From positions 13,714,392 through 13,778,391 of the forward strand of contig NC_067203.1 in assembly GCF_026262505.1 (NCBI RefSeq): DNA of 64,000 nt, read 5' to 3'. Below are positions 36,609-46,130 of this stretch, piece by piece. Source of the DNA: Trichomonas vaginalis G3 (lineage: Eukaryota; Parabasalia; Trichomonadida; Trichomonadidae). Both the position numbers and the translations under genes were made by a program. Within the stretch, counting starts at the first letter, position 1, and each line of letters begins with the position of its first letter. The notes under the pieces were generated by a model, which had not been told where the DNA came from, made no database searches, and saw nothing but the letters and a program-made list of their open reading frames with translations.

Positions 36609-38600
36609 TTAATTTTCAAAATCTTCTTCATAAGATTCATTATATTCATCATCTATTTCAGCGATATTATCCAATTCAGATGTATCTGCGCCTTTATCAG
36701 TTAAGAATTTCAACATTTTATGCTTTTTATATCTTTTGGCAAACATAATTGGAGTATGTCCACTGTAATCTGCCTTCTCGATATCTGCACCGTTTTGTAA
36801 GAGGACTTCTGCTGATTTAACATTATCTGCTAAAACAGCTTTAATTAATGACGTTTCTCCGTTGTAATTTTCAATATTAACATCGGCTCCTTTATCAATA
36901 AGTAACTTACAGACTTTGTAATTATCAACAGCATGATGAAGAGGAGCATCACCATATGAATCACTTTGTAAGTTTACATCAACATCATATTGAAGAAGTA
37001 ATTGAACAATATTCCAGTATCCTTGTGCTGCTGCAATAAAAAGAGGTGTCTCTCCAGAATCTGAAGCTTTGTTTGGATCTAATCCCAGTTCAATAAGTTT
37101 CTTAATAAATGCTTTTCTATTGTGATAAACAGCTGTGTGAATCAAATTTTCTCCATGGAAATCCATTTTTACACTTGCCTTTAATGATACCAAGAAATCA
37201 AAGAATTCAACATGATTTCCAATGATGACAGAATAAAAACAATTTCTGTGGAACATGTCTGCAACATTTACATCTACCCCTTTTTCAACTAAAAATTTTG
37301 CTGCTTCTAATGAGTTATTTTTTGCAGCAAAAAGAAGAGGAGTTTCTCCACCTCTGTTTTTAGAATCAACTACTGCACCGTTTTTAACAAGTAATTCACA
37401 TATTTTCACGAAATTAAAATTAGCGGCATAATGAAGAGGAGTATTTCCTGTAATATCTTGAAAATTAACTTGTGCACCATTTTGAATAAGATATTCTGTG
37501 ATTTCGTAGTTTCCATTTTGACATGCAAAAGATAATTCACTATGCCCTAAAATAGTGATTTGCTGATTTGCTTTATAACCATGTTCAATCAAAAGTTTGA
37601 CCAATTCAAAATTATTATTTTCGATTGCAAAATGAAGAGGAGTTTTAAATGACAATTTTTCTTTAATATCTACATCGCATCCTTTTTCAATAAAGTACTT
37701 AGCCAAAATATTGTTTCCCATGAACTCCGAAATATATAATAAACCTGATGAACAAAGTTTAAAAGTGTCAATAAACAACAAAAAACTTTGCAAATTGTTG
37801 TAGTTATAACAAATTCTTAAATCGACGTCGAAAGTATAGTTATTTAGCAAATAAGTAACAAATTCAATGTTATGCGATGCAACAGCAAAATTCATTGAAT
37901 AATTGTCTGGTTTCACATTTTGTAAACATTCTTTTACGATGTCACTTTTTTGACTTAAAAAACTCAAAGATAAACTAGTTTTTCCTAATGGAGCGTTGAA
38001 TTTTGATCTCATATACTTGAAGCAGTTGACAGAGCCGTAGTAGCAACACCAATCTATGATGGAATATATTTCGAGTTGAAGATAATGATGAATTAACTTA
38101 TTCTTATGGAATTTTGGTTGTTCTGTAAAAGGAATGAACGACTGAAGATCATCATTCATTATAGCATGTAATATGGTGCCTGGTGAATGAATTTCAAAGA
38201 TATCTCTGTTTAAAAGTTGTGTGATTATTTTTGCGTCACTTGAAGTCTCTGAAAATGTTTTAATGCCGTACTCTTTAAAAACTAATGCTTTAAATGGAAT
38301 GAATAATTCATTTACGTCGATTTTTGGAGAATATTTATCGTAAACTTTTTTGAATAAAGCCCAATACGATTTTAAGTACTTGTGATGATATTTGCATGCT
38401 GTTGATATGCTCTTCAAAACTTTGCTAGGGTCTAACTTGTATTTTTCAATGATAATTGTTTGAATTTCTTGAAAAATTTCTTCTATTTCGCTATCAATGA
38501 ATGTTTCTAGCTGATATAGATGATTGAAAGCCTGAATATAATCGTTAACCTTCTCTATTGCATCATGGTAAATGCCATCATTTAAATTAACGGACGACAT
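36609..38600 (-). CDS. Ankyrin-repeat protein (DUF3447 type), about 10 repeats, acidic tail
   Basis: The 663-residue protein has an N-terminal helical region (KVNDYIQAFNHLYQLETF), a DUF3447-like core (IIDWCCYYGSVNCFKYM, SLSFLSQKSDIVKECLQ, AVASHNIEFVTYLLNNY, YNNLQSFLLFIDTF) and about ten ankyrin repeats from residue 305 to 640. The tail is strongly acidic (EIDDEYNESYEEDFEN). Compared with paralogues in this window the repeats are more diverged from one another, suggesting an older gene under constraint. There is no membrane anchor. ATG 38600 is clear; CCTTTC on the minus strand at 38632-38627 may be its core promoter. Protein-binding role inferred from the family only. Confidence 0.86.
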   Translation of the reverse strand: MSSVNLNDGIYHDAIEKVNDYIQAFNHLYQLETFIDSEIEEIFQEIQTIIIEKYKLDPSKVLKSISTACKYHHKYLKSYWALFKKVYDKYSPKIDVNELFIPFKALVFKEYGIKTFSETSSDAKIITQLLNRDIFEIHSPGTILHAIMNDDLQSFIPFTEQPKFHKNKLIHHYLQLEIYSIIDWCCYYGSVNCFKYMRSKFNAPLGKTSLSLSFLSQKSDIVKECLQNVKPDNYSMNFAVASHNIEFVTYLLNNYTFDVDLRICYNYNNLQSFLLFIDTFKLCSSGLLYISEFMGNNILAKYFIEKGCDVDIKEKLSFKTPLHFAIENNNFELVKLLIEHGYKANQQITILGHSELSFACQNGNYEITEYLIQNGAQVNFQDITGNTPLHYAANFNFVKICELLVKNGAVVDSKNRGGETPLLFAAKNNSLEAAKFLVEKGVDVNVADMFHRNCFYSVIIGNHVEFFDFLVSLKASVKMDFHGENLIHTAVYHNRKAFIKKLIELGLDPNKASDSGETPLFIAAAQGYWNIVQLLLQYDVDVNLQSDSYGDAPLHHAVDNYKVCKLLIDKGADVNIENYNGETSLIKAVLADNVKSAEVLLQNGADIEKADYSGHTPIMFAKRYKKHKMLKFLTDKGADTSELDNIAEIDDEYNESYEEDFEN

Positions 38601-38836
38601 TATAAAAATATGATTTTTACTATCAGGAAAGGAAAAACCCGGCTATTTAAGAACATATATTATTGGGAAAAAATCTGCAAAGACATTCATTTTCAAATAT
38701 GTTTTATGAACAGCTAGTATTAAGATATGTAGGCGTGTTATTGTTACAGATATCTGTGTTAAAAGGATTTCATGGCTTTGCATTAAATATAAAAAAATTA
38801 TCTCAAAAAATTTTAAGTATTCTATTACAAAATGGT

Positions 38837-40483
38837 TTAAAATTTCGCATCTTTCAAATAGTTCTTAACAATATCCTTATGTGCTGATATAATAACTTCA
38901 GGCTTGAAAATGTTTCCAACGTAATCTTCAGGATTTGTAAAGATTCTATAGCTCTGAAATTCTTTATTCAATAATTGGAGAAGATTCTTGAGCTTTTCTT
39001 GCTCATCTTTATTATTTTGACTTAAAAGGAATTCCACAGCATTTTTAAGTTCGGAAATAATCGTGAGAACAACAGCAGACATCTCTTCATCGAATTCCAT
39101 TTCTTTTAGGGTTGCATATTCTGGTTTGCTTTTAGCATTTTCAAGAGATTTTGTAAATTTATCATAATTATCTGGTACAATATAAAAACTAATAGGTAAT
39201 TCGAAGTTTATATCGGCCATTTTCTTCAAACAGCATTCATCTTTGATTAAAATTGAATAATAAGTAACATTTAATTGTTTGGCCAGTTCTTCTACATAAA
39301 ACCTCAGTGTTTTGTCATTAATGAATTTGAATTCATAAGATTCTCCCTTTGCTGATAAAAACGTCACTGATTTTTTAAAAATTGTAATCAAAGAATTTTG
39401 GCCTTCAATGACCTCATAAATGAGTTGATTTTGATCCACCACATGGCCATTGTATTCAATTTTGTTCACAAAGTTCGGATCAATCTGATAAAAGTTAAGA
39501 AATCCTTGGAATGTATAGTTACAAGGTATCTCGACATTTTCTGAATTAGATGTATTACTATATTTGTATCTAAATCTGATATTTGTAAATGAAATATGAA
39601 TAACATTATTTTGATAATTCATAACTTTCTGCGTTATGTCCTCTGACTCATTTCGCAAAACAAACTTAAGTTTTTGATTTAAATTGAACTTGGTTCGAAT
39701 TGCTTCTATAATTTTGCTTGGAGTAGCTGTTTTCTCGATTTTTAGTGGAAACTCAAGCATGTACAATGCATCCCCTTGAAAAGAATCAAAAACAAAGTTG
39801 AATTCTGTTAATAATTCTTCATATCGTTGAGGTTCGGGGTTTTTTTGCAGTTTAATGGCATTAAAATAGAATTCTATTTCATCGCTTTTGAGTTCAGATA
39901 ACTTTTTCTTTGAATCTAGAATTTCTTTTCCAGAAATAAAGATAATTGGAAGTTTTTCAAGTCCGTATTTTTCTGATACTACTTTGAAAGCTTCTTCTAT
40001 TGAAGGATCTTCTGATGAATCATATTTACAACTATGTTTTATGATATCATTGGTAAAAGCAATAGATTTTTCAGATATTGGCTCCTTATCAAGCACAATA
40101 AAAACTTTGCCTGTGATTGTATCGACTGTTCTATATCTTGAAACCTTTCTACCTTTAGACAAAAATTTAAAATTCTTTTCTTGAAGATATGGGAATAAAT
40201 CTTTGATGACTTCTTTGCAGGTTTCAAAGTTCATGTCATTTGGTAATATAAGCTTGAAATTAAGAGATTTTGTTAAAGCTTTGTTTTCAAATTCAACGAG
40301 TTTTTCGTTTTTGAGTTCCTTTTTGGGCAATAGCACCATTTCAAAAGCATCTTCATCGTTTTCAGCCTTCTGATTTATATTTTTACGATTATAAATTTCA
40401 AAATCTGGGAAATACTCTGCTGCTGCATCTGAATCCGACGATTTTAGGAATATACTGATAGGATATTGAATATTGTTGCTCAT
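38837..40483 (-). CDS. Conserved-looking protein of unknown function
   Basis: The 548-residue protein was not recognised. It is hydrophilic, with no signal peptide or membrane segment. Alternating beta-rich stretches (LNFKLILPNDMNF, TVDTITGKVFIVLD, YMLEFPLKIEKTATPSKIIEAI, NSLITIFKKSVTFLSAKG) suggest several small ubiquitin-like or similar domains in a row, ending in a helical region (AVVLTIISELKNAVEFLLSQ). Start ATG 40483 is only 39 bp from the ATG of the divergent glycosyltransferase gene, so the two share a very compact promoter. The ubiquitin-like idea is a visual impression and would need structure prediction. Confidence 0.6.
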   Translation of the reverse strand: MSNNIQYPISIFLKSSDSDAAAEYFPDFEIYNRKNINQKAENDEDAFEMVLLPKKELKNEKLVEFENKALTKSLNFKLILPNDMNFETCKEVIKDLFPYLQEKNFKFLSKGRKVSRYRTVDTITGKVFIVLDKEPISEKSIAFTNDIIKHSCKYDSSEDPSIEEAFKVVSEKYGLEKLPIIFISGKEILDSKKKLSELKSDEIEFYFNAIKLQKNPEPQRYEELLTEFNFVFDSFQGDALYMLEFPLKIEKTATPSKIIEAIRTKFNLNQKLKFVLRNESEDITQKVMNYQNNVIHISFTNIRFRYKYSNTSNSENVEIPCNYTFQGFLNFYQIDPNFVNKIEYNGHVVDQNQLIYEVIEGQNSLITIFKKSVTFLSAKGESYEFKFINDKTLRFYVEELAKQLNVTYYSILIKDECCLKKMADINFELPISFYIVPDNYDKFTKSLENAKSKPEYATLKEMEFDEEMSAVVLTIISELKNAVEFLLSQNNKDEQEKLKNLLQLLNKEFQSYRIFTNPEDYVGNIFKPEVIISAHKDIVKNYLKDAKF

Positions 40484-40522
40484 TATTATCTCAGGAACTA
40501 CGACTTTTATTTATGGGAAAAA
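40484..40522. promoter_or_regulatory. Compact bidirectional promoter
   Basis: Only 39 bp separate the start codons of two divergent genes (ATG 40483 minus, ATG 40523 plus). A plus-strand initiator match, TCATTA at 40480-40485, overlaps the minus gene's start codon. CCATTT on the minus strand overlaps the plus gene's ATG. Start sites for both genes must lie in or beyond this gap, so overlapping 5' ends are likely. Confidence 0.55.
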
Positions 40523-41845
40523 ATGGCAAATTTTAAAAATCATAAGGGGGAGACACTTGATCAATTAAAATCTAAAAAAAAAGACAAAATGTTTTTAACA
40601 AAAATTAGAGGAAGACAAAGAATTTTACTTGAAACACCATTCTATGGGGCATGCTTTATTGCAATATACTTCTTAATATCAACATTATTCATTCCAAAAC
40701 AAGGAATATCAAAAGATATATTTACTTTTGAGATGGAATTTAAAGATAGCAATCTGATCAACCCAAAGGAACCAAAGTTGGTTGAAAACAAATTTCCAAA
40801 TGTAGTTTTTCAAAAAATTATTTCAACTCCGATTGATATACCAGTAATCCATCCATTTCAGACATTTGGTGATCTAGGATCAGATGCTGTTATACCTACT
40901 GAAAATGAAATACGTGATTTCGCAAAAGGTTCTACTCAATCTTTAGTGCAAATGAAAAATGTTTTTGTAACAAACGAAGGAATCATGTATTCAAATAATG
41001 TATTTTATCCTGATCAATGCGATTGCCATTGGAGAGTATGTAAAGACTTTAAAGAAAATATATATCCTAATTTAAAAGTTTCCGAAAGAATTCCTAAAGC
41101 AGTTGTTATCATGCATGAATACGGATGGTTCTATGCACATTGGTTATGTGATTTTTTACCAAGATTGCTTCTTCTTCCTTCAGATGTTTTGAAAGATGCA
41201 AAATTAATTGTTACAAATTACGCTTCATTCGGATATGAATGCGTAAAAATAGCGGGAATCCCTAAAAAGAACCTTCTTGCTCCACCAGCCGATACAGCTG
41301 TTTTTGTAGAAAATTTATACACAATCACTCCATTATACTGCTCGCACTTTGTTCCATTCTTATTTATTAACATGAGAAAAATAATTGCGCAGAAAGCTGA
41401 GCTTGATCAGACTCCTCCAACAAAATATATATTTTATAACCGCGAAGGATCAGAATTTAGAAAGATTGATAACTATAATGATGTTTTAAACTATATAAAG
41501 AGTGTTGTACCTGAAGTTATGTGGGAAAACTGCCATATTCCAAATTCAATTATTGATCAAGCAAAATTATTTAATTCATTCAAAGTTTTCTTTGCTATGC
41601 ATGGAGCTGCTTTTGCAAACACTCTTTTCATGCAGCCAGATACTTGTGTTGTTGAAATTCAAGTTGATCGATGGGTTGACAATTATCTTTGGGTCACAGC
41701 ATTTGCCCAAGTTCACCACTTTATCACTCGTAATTCAAAAATTCAATGGAGAGACTTTGGATCGAAGAATTACCTCGAAGCCAACGATATGGCAATTATA
41801 GCTCAGAAAGCTGTAGATACTGTCAAAAAAGGTAAATGGAAATAA
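40523..41845 (+). CDS. GT61 (DUF563) family glycosyltransferase, type II membrane protein
   Basis: The 440-residue protein has a short basic cytosolic N-terminus, one membrane segment at about residues 39-57 (FYGACFIAIYFLISTLFI) and a lumenal catalytic domain. Family features: HEYGWFYAHWLCDFLPRLLL, the DUF563 HW..D.LPR signature; TKYIFYNREGSEFRKIDN in the nucleotide-sugar-binding part; and FFAMHGAAFANTLFMQPDTC, the conserved HGA motif, followed by VVEI. GT61 enzymes include EOGT, POMGNT2 and plant xylosyltransferases acting in the ER or Golgi. The sugar transferred here cannot be told. The open frame begins at TTG 40466, inside the divergent gene; ATG 40523 gives a sensible N-terminus. It looks complete. 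Confidence 0.82.
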   Translation: MANFKNHKGETLDQLKSKKKDKMFLTKIRGRQRILLETPFYGACFIAIYFLISTLFIPKQGISKDIFTFEMEFKDSNLINPKEPKLVENKFPNVVFQKIISTPIDIPVIHPFQTFGDLGSDAVIPTENEIRDFAKGSTQSLVQMKNVFVTNEGIMYSNNVFYPDQCDCHWRVCKDFKENIYPNLKVSERIPKAVVIMHEYGWFYAHWLCDFLPRLLLLPSDVLKDAKLIVTNYASFGYECVKIAGIPKKNLLAPPADTAVFVENLYTITPLYCSHFVPFLFINMRKIIAQKAELDQTPPTKYIFYNREGSEFRKIDNYNDVLNYIKSVVPEVMWENCHIPNSIIDQAKLFNSFKVFFAMHGAAFANTLFMQPDTCVVEIQVDRWVDNYLWVTAFAQVHHFITRNSKIQWRDFGSKNYLEANDMAIIAQKAVDTVKKGKWK

Positions 41846-41932
41846 AACCGTTTGTTTGTCTTTTGTAATTGTTTGTAAATATAAAACAAAAAATCTTATT
41901 TTTTTTTTTTTAATTGAGCGTTTTTAAAAAAA

Positions 41933-42138
41933 CATTTTGGCTGAGAATTGGAGGGTGTGAGTACTATTGTAGGTAATAGTATCTCACACCCTCCAATTCT
42001 TCCTATGGCGTCGAGAAAATTTTGGTGAAATGCGACGACATTTCACCAAAATTTTCTCGACGCCATATAGAGAACTATAGTCTGTGAGGTACTGATTCTA
42101 TCTATGCACCTCACAAACTATAATTCTCAGCCAAAATG
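41933..42138. repeat. Cloverleaf-like foldback element (206 bp)
   Basis: A perfect 17-bp outer stem (CATTTTGGCTGAGAATT at 41933-41949 with its complement at 42122-42138) encloses three hairpins. Hairpin one, 41945-41999, has arms of 24 bp with one bulge. Hairpin two, 42004-42067, is a perfect 29-bp stem with a 6-nt loop CGACGA. Hairpin three, 42076-42122, has 15 bp with one mismatch. GAGAATT of the outer arm and GAGAACT before hairpin three can exchange partners, so two foldings compete. Almost no base lies outside a stem. There is no coding capacity and no clear target duplication. A fragment of an iron-alcohol dehydrogenase begins just to the right. Confidence 0.9.
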
Positions 42139-42149
42139 GCTAAAAATTT

Positions 42150-42357
42150 GGTGCAATGTCAACAATTGCAATGAATATTGAAGACGGAACCTACATGTGG
42201 GACATGGTCAAATACTGGAAGCATCCATCGAAGGCCACACCAATTGGCACAGTCATGACAATACCTGCAACAGGTTCAGAGTGGAACAACGGCGCTGTCA
42301 TCTCTCACAGATCGACGAAAGAGAAACTTCCACTCATCAACAACTTGTCCTCTGTAA
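42150..42357 (+). pseudogene. Fragment of iron-containing alcohol dehydrogenase
   Basis: About 65 codons read STIAMNIEDGTYMWDMVKYW, then HPSKATPIGTVMTIPATGSE, WNNGAVISHRSTKEKLPLIN. This is the segment of group III (Fe-dependent) alcohol dehydrogenases just before the metal-binding residues, with the conserved ATGSE motif. Both the N-terminal NAD-binding part and the C-terminal metal-binding part are absent, and the reading continues into unrelated sequence after about 42357. The fragment keeps good GC-rich codons, so it was probably separated recently from a working gene. It starts directly beside the cloverleaf foldback at 42138. Not functional. Confidence 0.8.
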
Positions 42358-42796
42358 ATCAACATACATGCATGTTATATACATTAGAGTTCCATTGGCT
42401 TGACATTATAATATTACTACTATGTGAGATACAAACAGGAAATATTCTATTCTTTGAATCAAAAACATTCTTGTTGAATCAAATATCGATCTGTTATGCC
42501 CATGTATACATCACAATGACAAATGATAGAGATTATATTTTATTCTAATATATCCTACATTGGAAAATAGAAAATAAGCTAAATATATCTTTTTATATAT
42601 AGAATTGAGGGTTACATGAGGTGGTTCAGATTCATATTATAATAATGGTATTAAAAAATATCCAAGCATTGTTTGAATTAATGAATTTCATATGAATGCT
42701 GAAAACAAAGCCATGGTAATTGGTGAAAAAATTAATAAGAAAGAAGTAATTCCGTATATAAAGTATTTAAGTATAATTTCAAACAAATTTGTAAAA
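42358..42796. other. Intergenic after the dehydrogenase fragment
   Basis: About 440 bp of AT-rich DNA. The frame of the dehydrogenase fragment runs on to 42548 but encodes unrelated hydrophobic low-complexity residues. Nothing else was recognised. Confidence 0.4.
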
Positions 42797-43630
42797 TTAA
42801 AATGGTTTTTCTCCAAATTTTGAAGTAATTTCTACTAGCTGCTTAACTATTTCTGGAGGGCCTGCGACAATACCTAGGCGTGGAATATGAAGATTTTTAC
42901 GTGAAAATTCGACTCCATCGTAATTAACAATAACAGCACCAGCTTCTTCGATAATAGGCCATGCTCCAGCAAGATCCCATGCGTGTGGACCGTATCCGTA
43001 GAATCCAGGCAATCGTCCAGCAGCAATATTACAAAGATCAGAAGCGCAGCTGCCAGATTCGCGGAAATCTTTGGCAACTTTAAGTACAGTGGAAAGTTCT
43101 GATAAGTAATATTCAGAGTAATTAGCTAATAAAATGGTTGTAATAACTTGATTTTTAATATCTGTTGCTTTGCTACAATGCAGTTGCCTTTTCGTTCCAT
43201 TATGTATAAGGTATGCACCTTTACCTTTTGCTCCGATGAATAATTCGTCTCTTGTAGGATGATAAACAACACCGGCGATTGGTTTGTGGTTTTTATCTAA
43301 AACGCCTATTGATACGCAGAAATTAGGGAAATAACTTGCAAAATTTGCAGTGCCATCAAGAGGGTCTGCGCAAAACCAAATTTCATCCATATCGCACTTT
43401 GTAGGCTGTTTATTTTCGCCTTCTTCTGTAATGATTCCTGCATTTGGATATAATTTGTCTATTTGGCTACGAATATATGCATCGGATTCTAAATCAGCCT
43501 TTGTTAAAATGTCGCAAAATGAAGTTTTTGTAGTGAAATCGATATGGTCGACATTGTAGTATTTCATGTGTATTTTACCGCATTCTAAAGCTATGTTTTG
43601 TAAATCTTCGAGGATTTTGTCAACATTCAT
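42797..43630 (-). CDS. Inositol monophosphatase family protein
   Basis: This 277-residue Mg-dependent phosphatase of the IMPase/CysQ/FBPase fold would release phosphate from myo-inositol 1-phosphate or a related substrate in the cytosol. Motifs: DILTKADLESDAYIRSQI early, the metal-binding ITEEGEN, WFCADPLDGTANFASYFPNF (DPxDGT with catalytic and metal-binding Asp) and HAWDLAGAWPIIEEAGAVI (WDxAG). Length is normal for the family. The open frame extends to 43708 with a Met there, but ATG 43630 (MNVDKILEDLQNIALECG) matches family N-termini. PAPS or NADP phosphatase activity is an alternative. Confidence 0.9.
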   Translation of the reverse strand: MNVDKILEDLQNIALECGKIHMKYYNVDHIDFTTKTSFCDILTKADLESDAYIRSQIDKLYPNAGIITEEGENKQPTKCDMDEIWFCADPLDGTANFASYFPNFCVSIGVLDKNHKPIAGVVYHPTRDELFIGAKGKGAYLIHNGTKRQLHCSKATDIKNQVITTILLANYSEYYLSELSTVLKVAKDFRESGSCASDLCNIAAGRLPGFYGYGPHAWDLAGAWPIIEEAGAVIVNYDGVEFSRKNLHIPRLGIVAGPPEIVKQLVEITSKFGEKPF

Positions 43631-44118
43631 AATTTCAAAATGTTTACAAAAAATCAATTGCATCGATTTCATCTTGATTTGAACCAACAATGAACTTAAA
43701 TATTTCATCTATAGTAAGCTCACTATATAGAAATGCTTGCTTATGATTCCTTTTTAAGTTTGCTTTACTGTAAAATCAATTTTGAGTCTCCATGTGTATT
43801 CTTTTTTTCAATTTCGATGTGCATTTCTATCATGCAACCCGAAGAGTTTGAGATGAAAACGTCTATAGCACAATATACACACCAAGACCGGTTAATAAAG
43901 TTAATACATTTTCATTGACTGAAAGCATTATTGAAATTTAGTTCCCTCATAATATGTGACAACGAATCCTTAATAACTGATAAGTTCAATGTTGTATAGC
44001 CATAGAGAATTAGTTTTCATGTTATAAATATGAATCATTGAAGTTGAAGATAAGAAAAAAATGATTAGAATGAGAAAAACTAATCTTTGTTTTTTTATTA
44101 CAAAAAAAGATAAAATAA
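43631..44118. other. Intergenic
   Basis: About 490 bp between two minus-strand genes. A 61-codon open stretch at 43733-43918 has no recognisable content. No repeat or RNA gene was seen. Confidence 0.4.
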
Positions 44119-46116
44119 TCACTCTGTGAAAGTATCTGGGTTTTCAAAGAATTGTATTGATGAAGCCAAGAAGTCATCGAATGCATCCTTCTGTCTCATT
44201 CCATGGCCATTTCCATCGTACTGAAGGAAGGTGACCTTCTTTCCTGCTCTCTTCAATGCCTGGTAAAATTCAACTGATTGTTGGAATGGAACTCTTCTGT
44301 CGAGGTTTCCGTGTCCGAGTAAGACAGGAACAGTGACACCGTCGACAAACTTGAGAGGAGACATTTCCCAGAGCTTTGTCATGACTTTTGGTGTCATAGC
44401 GATTTCTCCATCGCATTCATCAGAAAGTCCAGCTTCAACAAGTGACCAATCAGGGATATCGCATGTGAAGAAGCTGGAAACCAAGTTGATGACAGGTGCT
44501 CCAATGACGGCGAAGTTGATTTCCTTTGAGAATTTGCATGCCATGTGTGCAGAAAGGAATCCGCCATGAGACCAGCCCCAAACACCGACTTTTTCGGCTC
44601 CAAATTTCTTCTTGCACATTCTGACTGTTTCTACAACATCGTTCAAGTCCTTTGTGCCTGCATTTCCGAAGATCTTCTTGATCTGCTTGATTGGATATCC
44701 TGTAGAGCCAACATAGTTAGGACGAGCTGTTGCCCAGCCTGCAAGGGCAAAGATAAGGGCCTGTCTGTTGAATTCTGTACTTGACATTCCATGTGGTCCG
44801 CCATGTGGAAAGACAACGAACTTCTTTGAGCCCTCAGGGACGAGCATGATTACACTAGCATTGTCACCGCATGTCTCAATTGAAGCTGTGAGGCCTGCAA
44901 ATGTATGTTCTTCAGTCAAATAATTTTGTTTGCCATCTTTAACAACAACAATGCAAGGAATTGATGTTGGTGTGGATTGAATAAGAAGGAAATTGTCGTT
45001 TAAGTAGTCGCAAAGGACGGCAGATTGAATTCCTTCTCTGGCTCCTGGAATTTCGGAACGAGCAAAGTTATTGGCAAGATCAAGAATAACAGGGATCATA
45101 AGTCCTTGGCGTTCTTCTGTAAAAGCGACTTTATCTGGAGATATGAACAAATTATTTGGAATTGTTCCAAGAGAGATCTCTTCGGTAGATGTCTTTGTAT
45201 CTGTAATGGTTAAATCTGCGAGGTTAAGTGTCGATACTTCTGGGTAAAGAGGTCCACGATGGCCACCGAATTTTTCTGGGAATTTGAAGGCGAAGATCTT
45301 AGCATTATTCTCATCAACTTGAATAGCATCGAACTCAACTCTCTTTGGCTGTAGAAGGAGCTTGAATGATGGTTCTTCATTAACGCGTACAGCAAAGAGC
45401 GAATAATATCTATTTGTGTATGCGTTGATGCCAAGCTGTATTGGAGAGCTAATCTTCATTGCTTGGACAATAAGTACATCATTAGAAGCGAAGGAAGATT
45501 TGCAAACGCCATGGCCTTCTGGAGCTCCAAATAACTTGGCTTCCTTCTTTTCGATATCGAATACGGCAAGTGATGTTTGGAAGATGTTTGTGCAGTTCTC
45601 ACCGTAATCTTTGTAATTTGCCATTTTTGTGGAGTATCCTAAGGCAGATTTCCTTTCAAACTTGGCTGGATCGGCGACAGTCCATGCAATGTACTTGTTA
45701 TCTGGTGAGAAAACGATTCCGTTTGTTAAGTTTGGATGTGTTGTTGGTTTGCCAACTTTATCTGAAAGGATTTGTCTTACAACGAGTTTTTGTCCGTCCA
45801 TAATTTCAAGGACAGCGACATTTTCTTCGACTTTCTGTGTAGACGGAGGCATGTTTTTGGCAAATGGAATGTGTCTGATTGAAGCTCTGAGTTTTCCGTC
45901 TTTGGAAAAGCCGGCAATAACTTCTGTATCGTTGAATTGACGATATACTTCTGGTTTTTCTTCCAATGTGCAAAGGATTGAATAAGTTGTGGCAGCTTGA
46001 CCGAGTTCGCTAAATGTTTCGGAAAACTTTGCATGAACAAGTTGCTCAGTTATGAATTTTGCACCGATTGGAATTGCAAATTGATCGGCTTCCTGAAAGA
46101 TCTTTGGAATTTCCAT
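44119..46116 (-). CDS. S9 family serine peptidase (acylaminoacyl-peptidase-like)
   Basis: The 665-residue protein has an N-terminal beta-propeller region (about residues 60-410; for example NGIVFSPDNKYIAWTVADP) and a C-terminal alpha/beta-hydrolase domain, as in prolyl oligopeptidase relatives of the S9C type. The oxyanion region is FPHGGPHGMSS; the nucleophile Ser is in VGVWGWSHGGFLSAH; the Asp is in GHGNLDRRVP; the His is in YDGNGHGMRQ. The catalytic triad is complete. It is expected to remove N-acylated or other N-terminal amino acids from peptides, in the cytosol because no signal peptide is seen. The frame is open from TTG 46146; ATG 46116 is chosen because initiator motifs TCATTT lie 4-14 bp before it. 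Codon use is GC-rich, suggesting strong expression. Confidence 0.9.
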   Translation of the reverse strand: MEIPKIFQEADQFAIPIGAKFITEQLVHAKFSETFSELGQAATTYSILCTLEEKPEVYRQFNDTEVIAGFSKDGKLRASIRHIPFAKNMPPSTQKVEENVAVLEIMDGQKLVVRQILSDKVGKPTTHPNLTNGIVFSPDNKYIAWTVADPAKFERKSALGYSTKMANYKDYGENCTNIFQTSLAVFDIEKKEAKLFGAPEGHGVCKSSFASNDVLIVQAMKISSPIQLGINAYTNRYYSLFAVRVNEEPSFKLLLQPKRVEFDAIQVDENNAKIFAFKFPEKFGGHRGPLYPEVSTLNLADLTITDTKTSTEEISLGTIPNNLFISPDKVAFTEERQGLMIPVILDLANNFARSEIPGAREGIQSAVLCDYLNDNFLLIQSTPTSIPCIVVVKDGKQNYLTEEHTFAGLTASIETCGDNASVIMLVPEGSKKFVVFPHGGPHGMSSTEFNRQALIFALAGWATARPNYVGSTGYPIKQIKKIFGNAGTKDLNDVVETVRMCKKKFGAEKVGVWGWSHGGFLSAHMACKFSKEINFAVIGAPVINLVSSFFTCDIPDWSLVEAGLSDECDGEIAMTPKVMTKLWEMSPLKFVDGVTVPVLLGHGNLDRRVPFQQSVEFYQALKRAGKKVTFLQYDGNGHGMRQKDAFDDFLASSIQFFENPDTFTE

Positions 46117-46119
46117 AAA

Positions 46120-46130
46120 AAATGAAATGA
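46120..46130 (-). promoter_or_regulatory. Double initiator of the S9 peptidase gene
   Basis: Two overlapping TCATTT motifs on the minus strand (46130-46125 and 46125-46120) lie just before ATG 46116. Each fits the trichomonad initiator. Transcription from here gives a leader of about 7-12 bases and excludes the upstream TTG as start. Confidence 0.6.
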
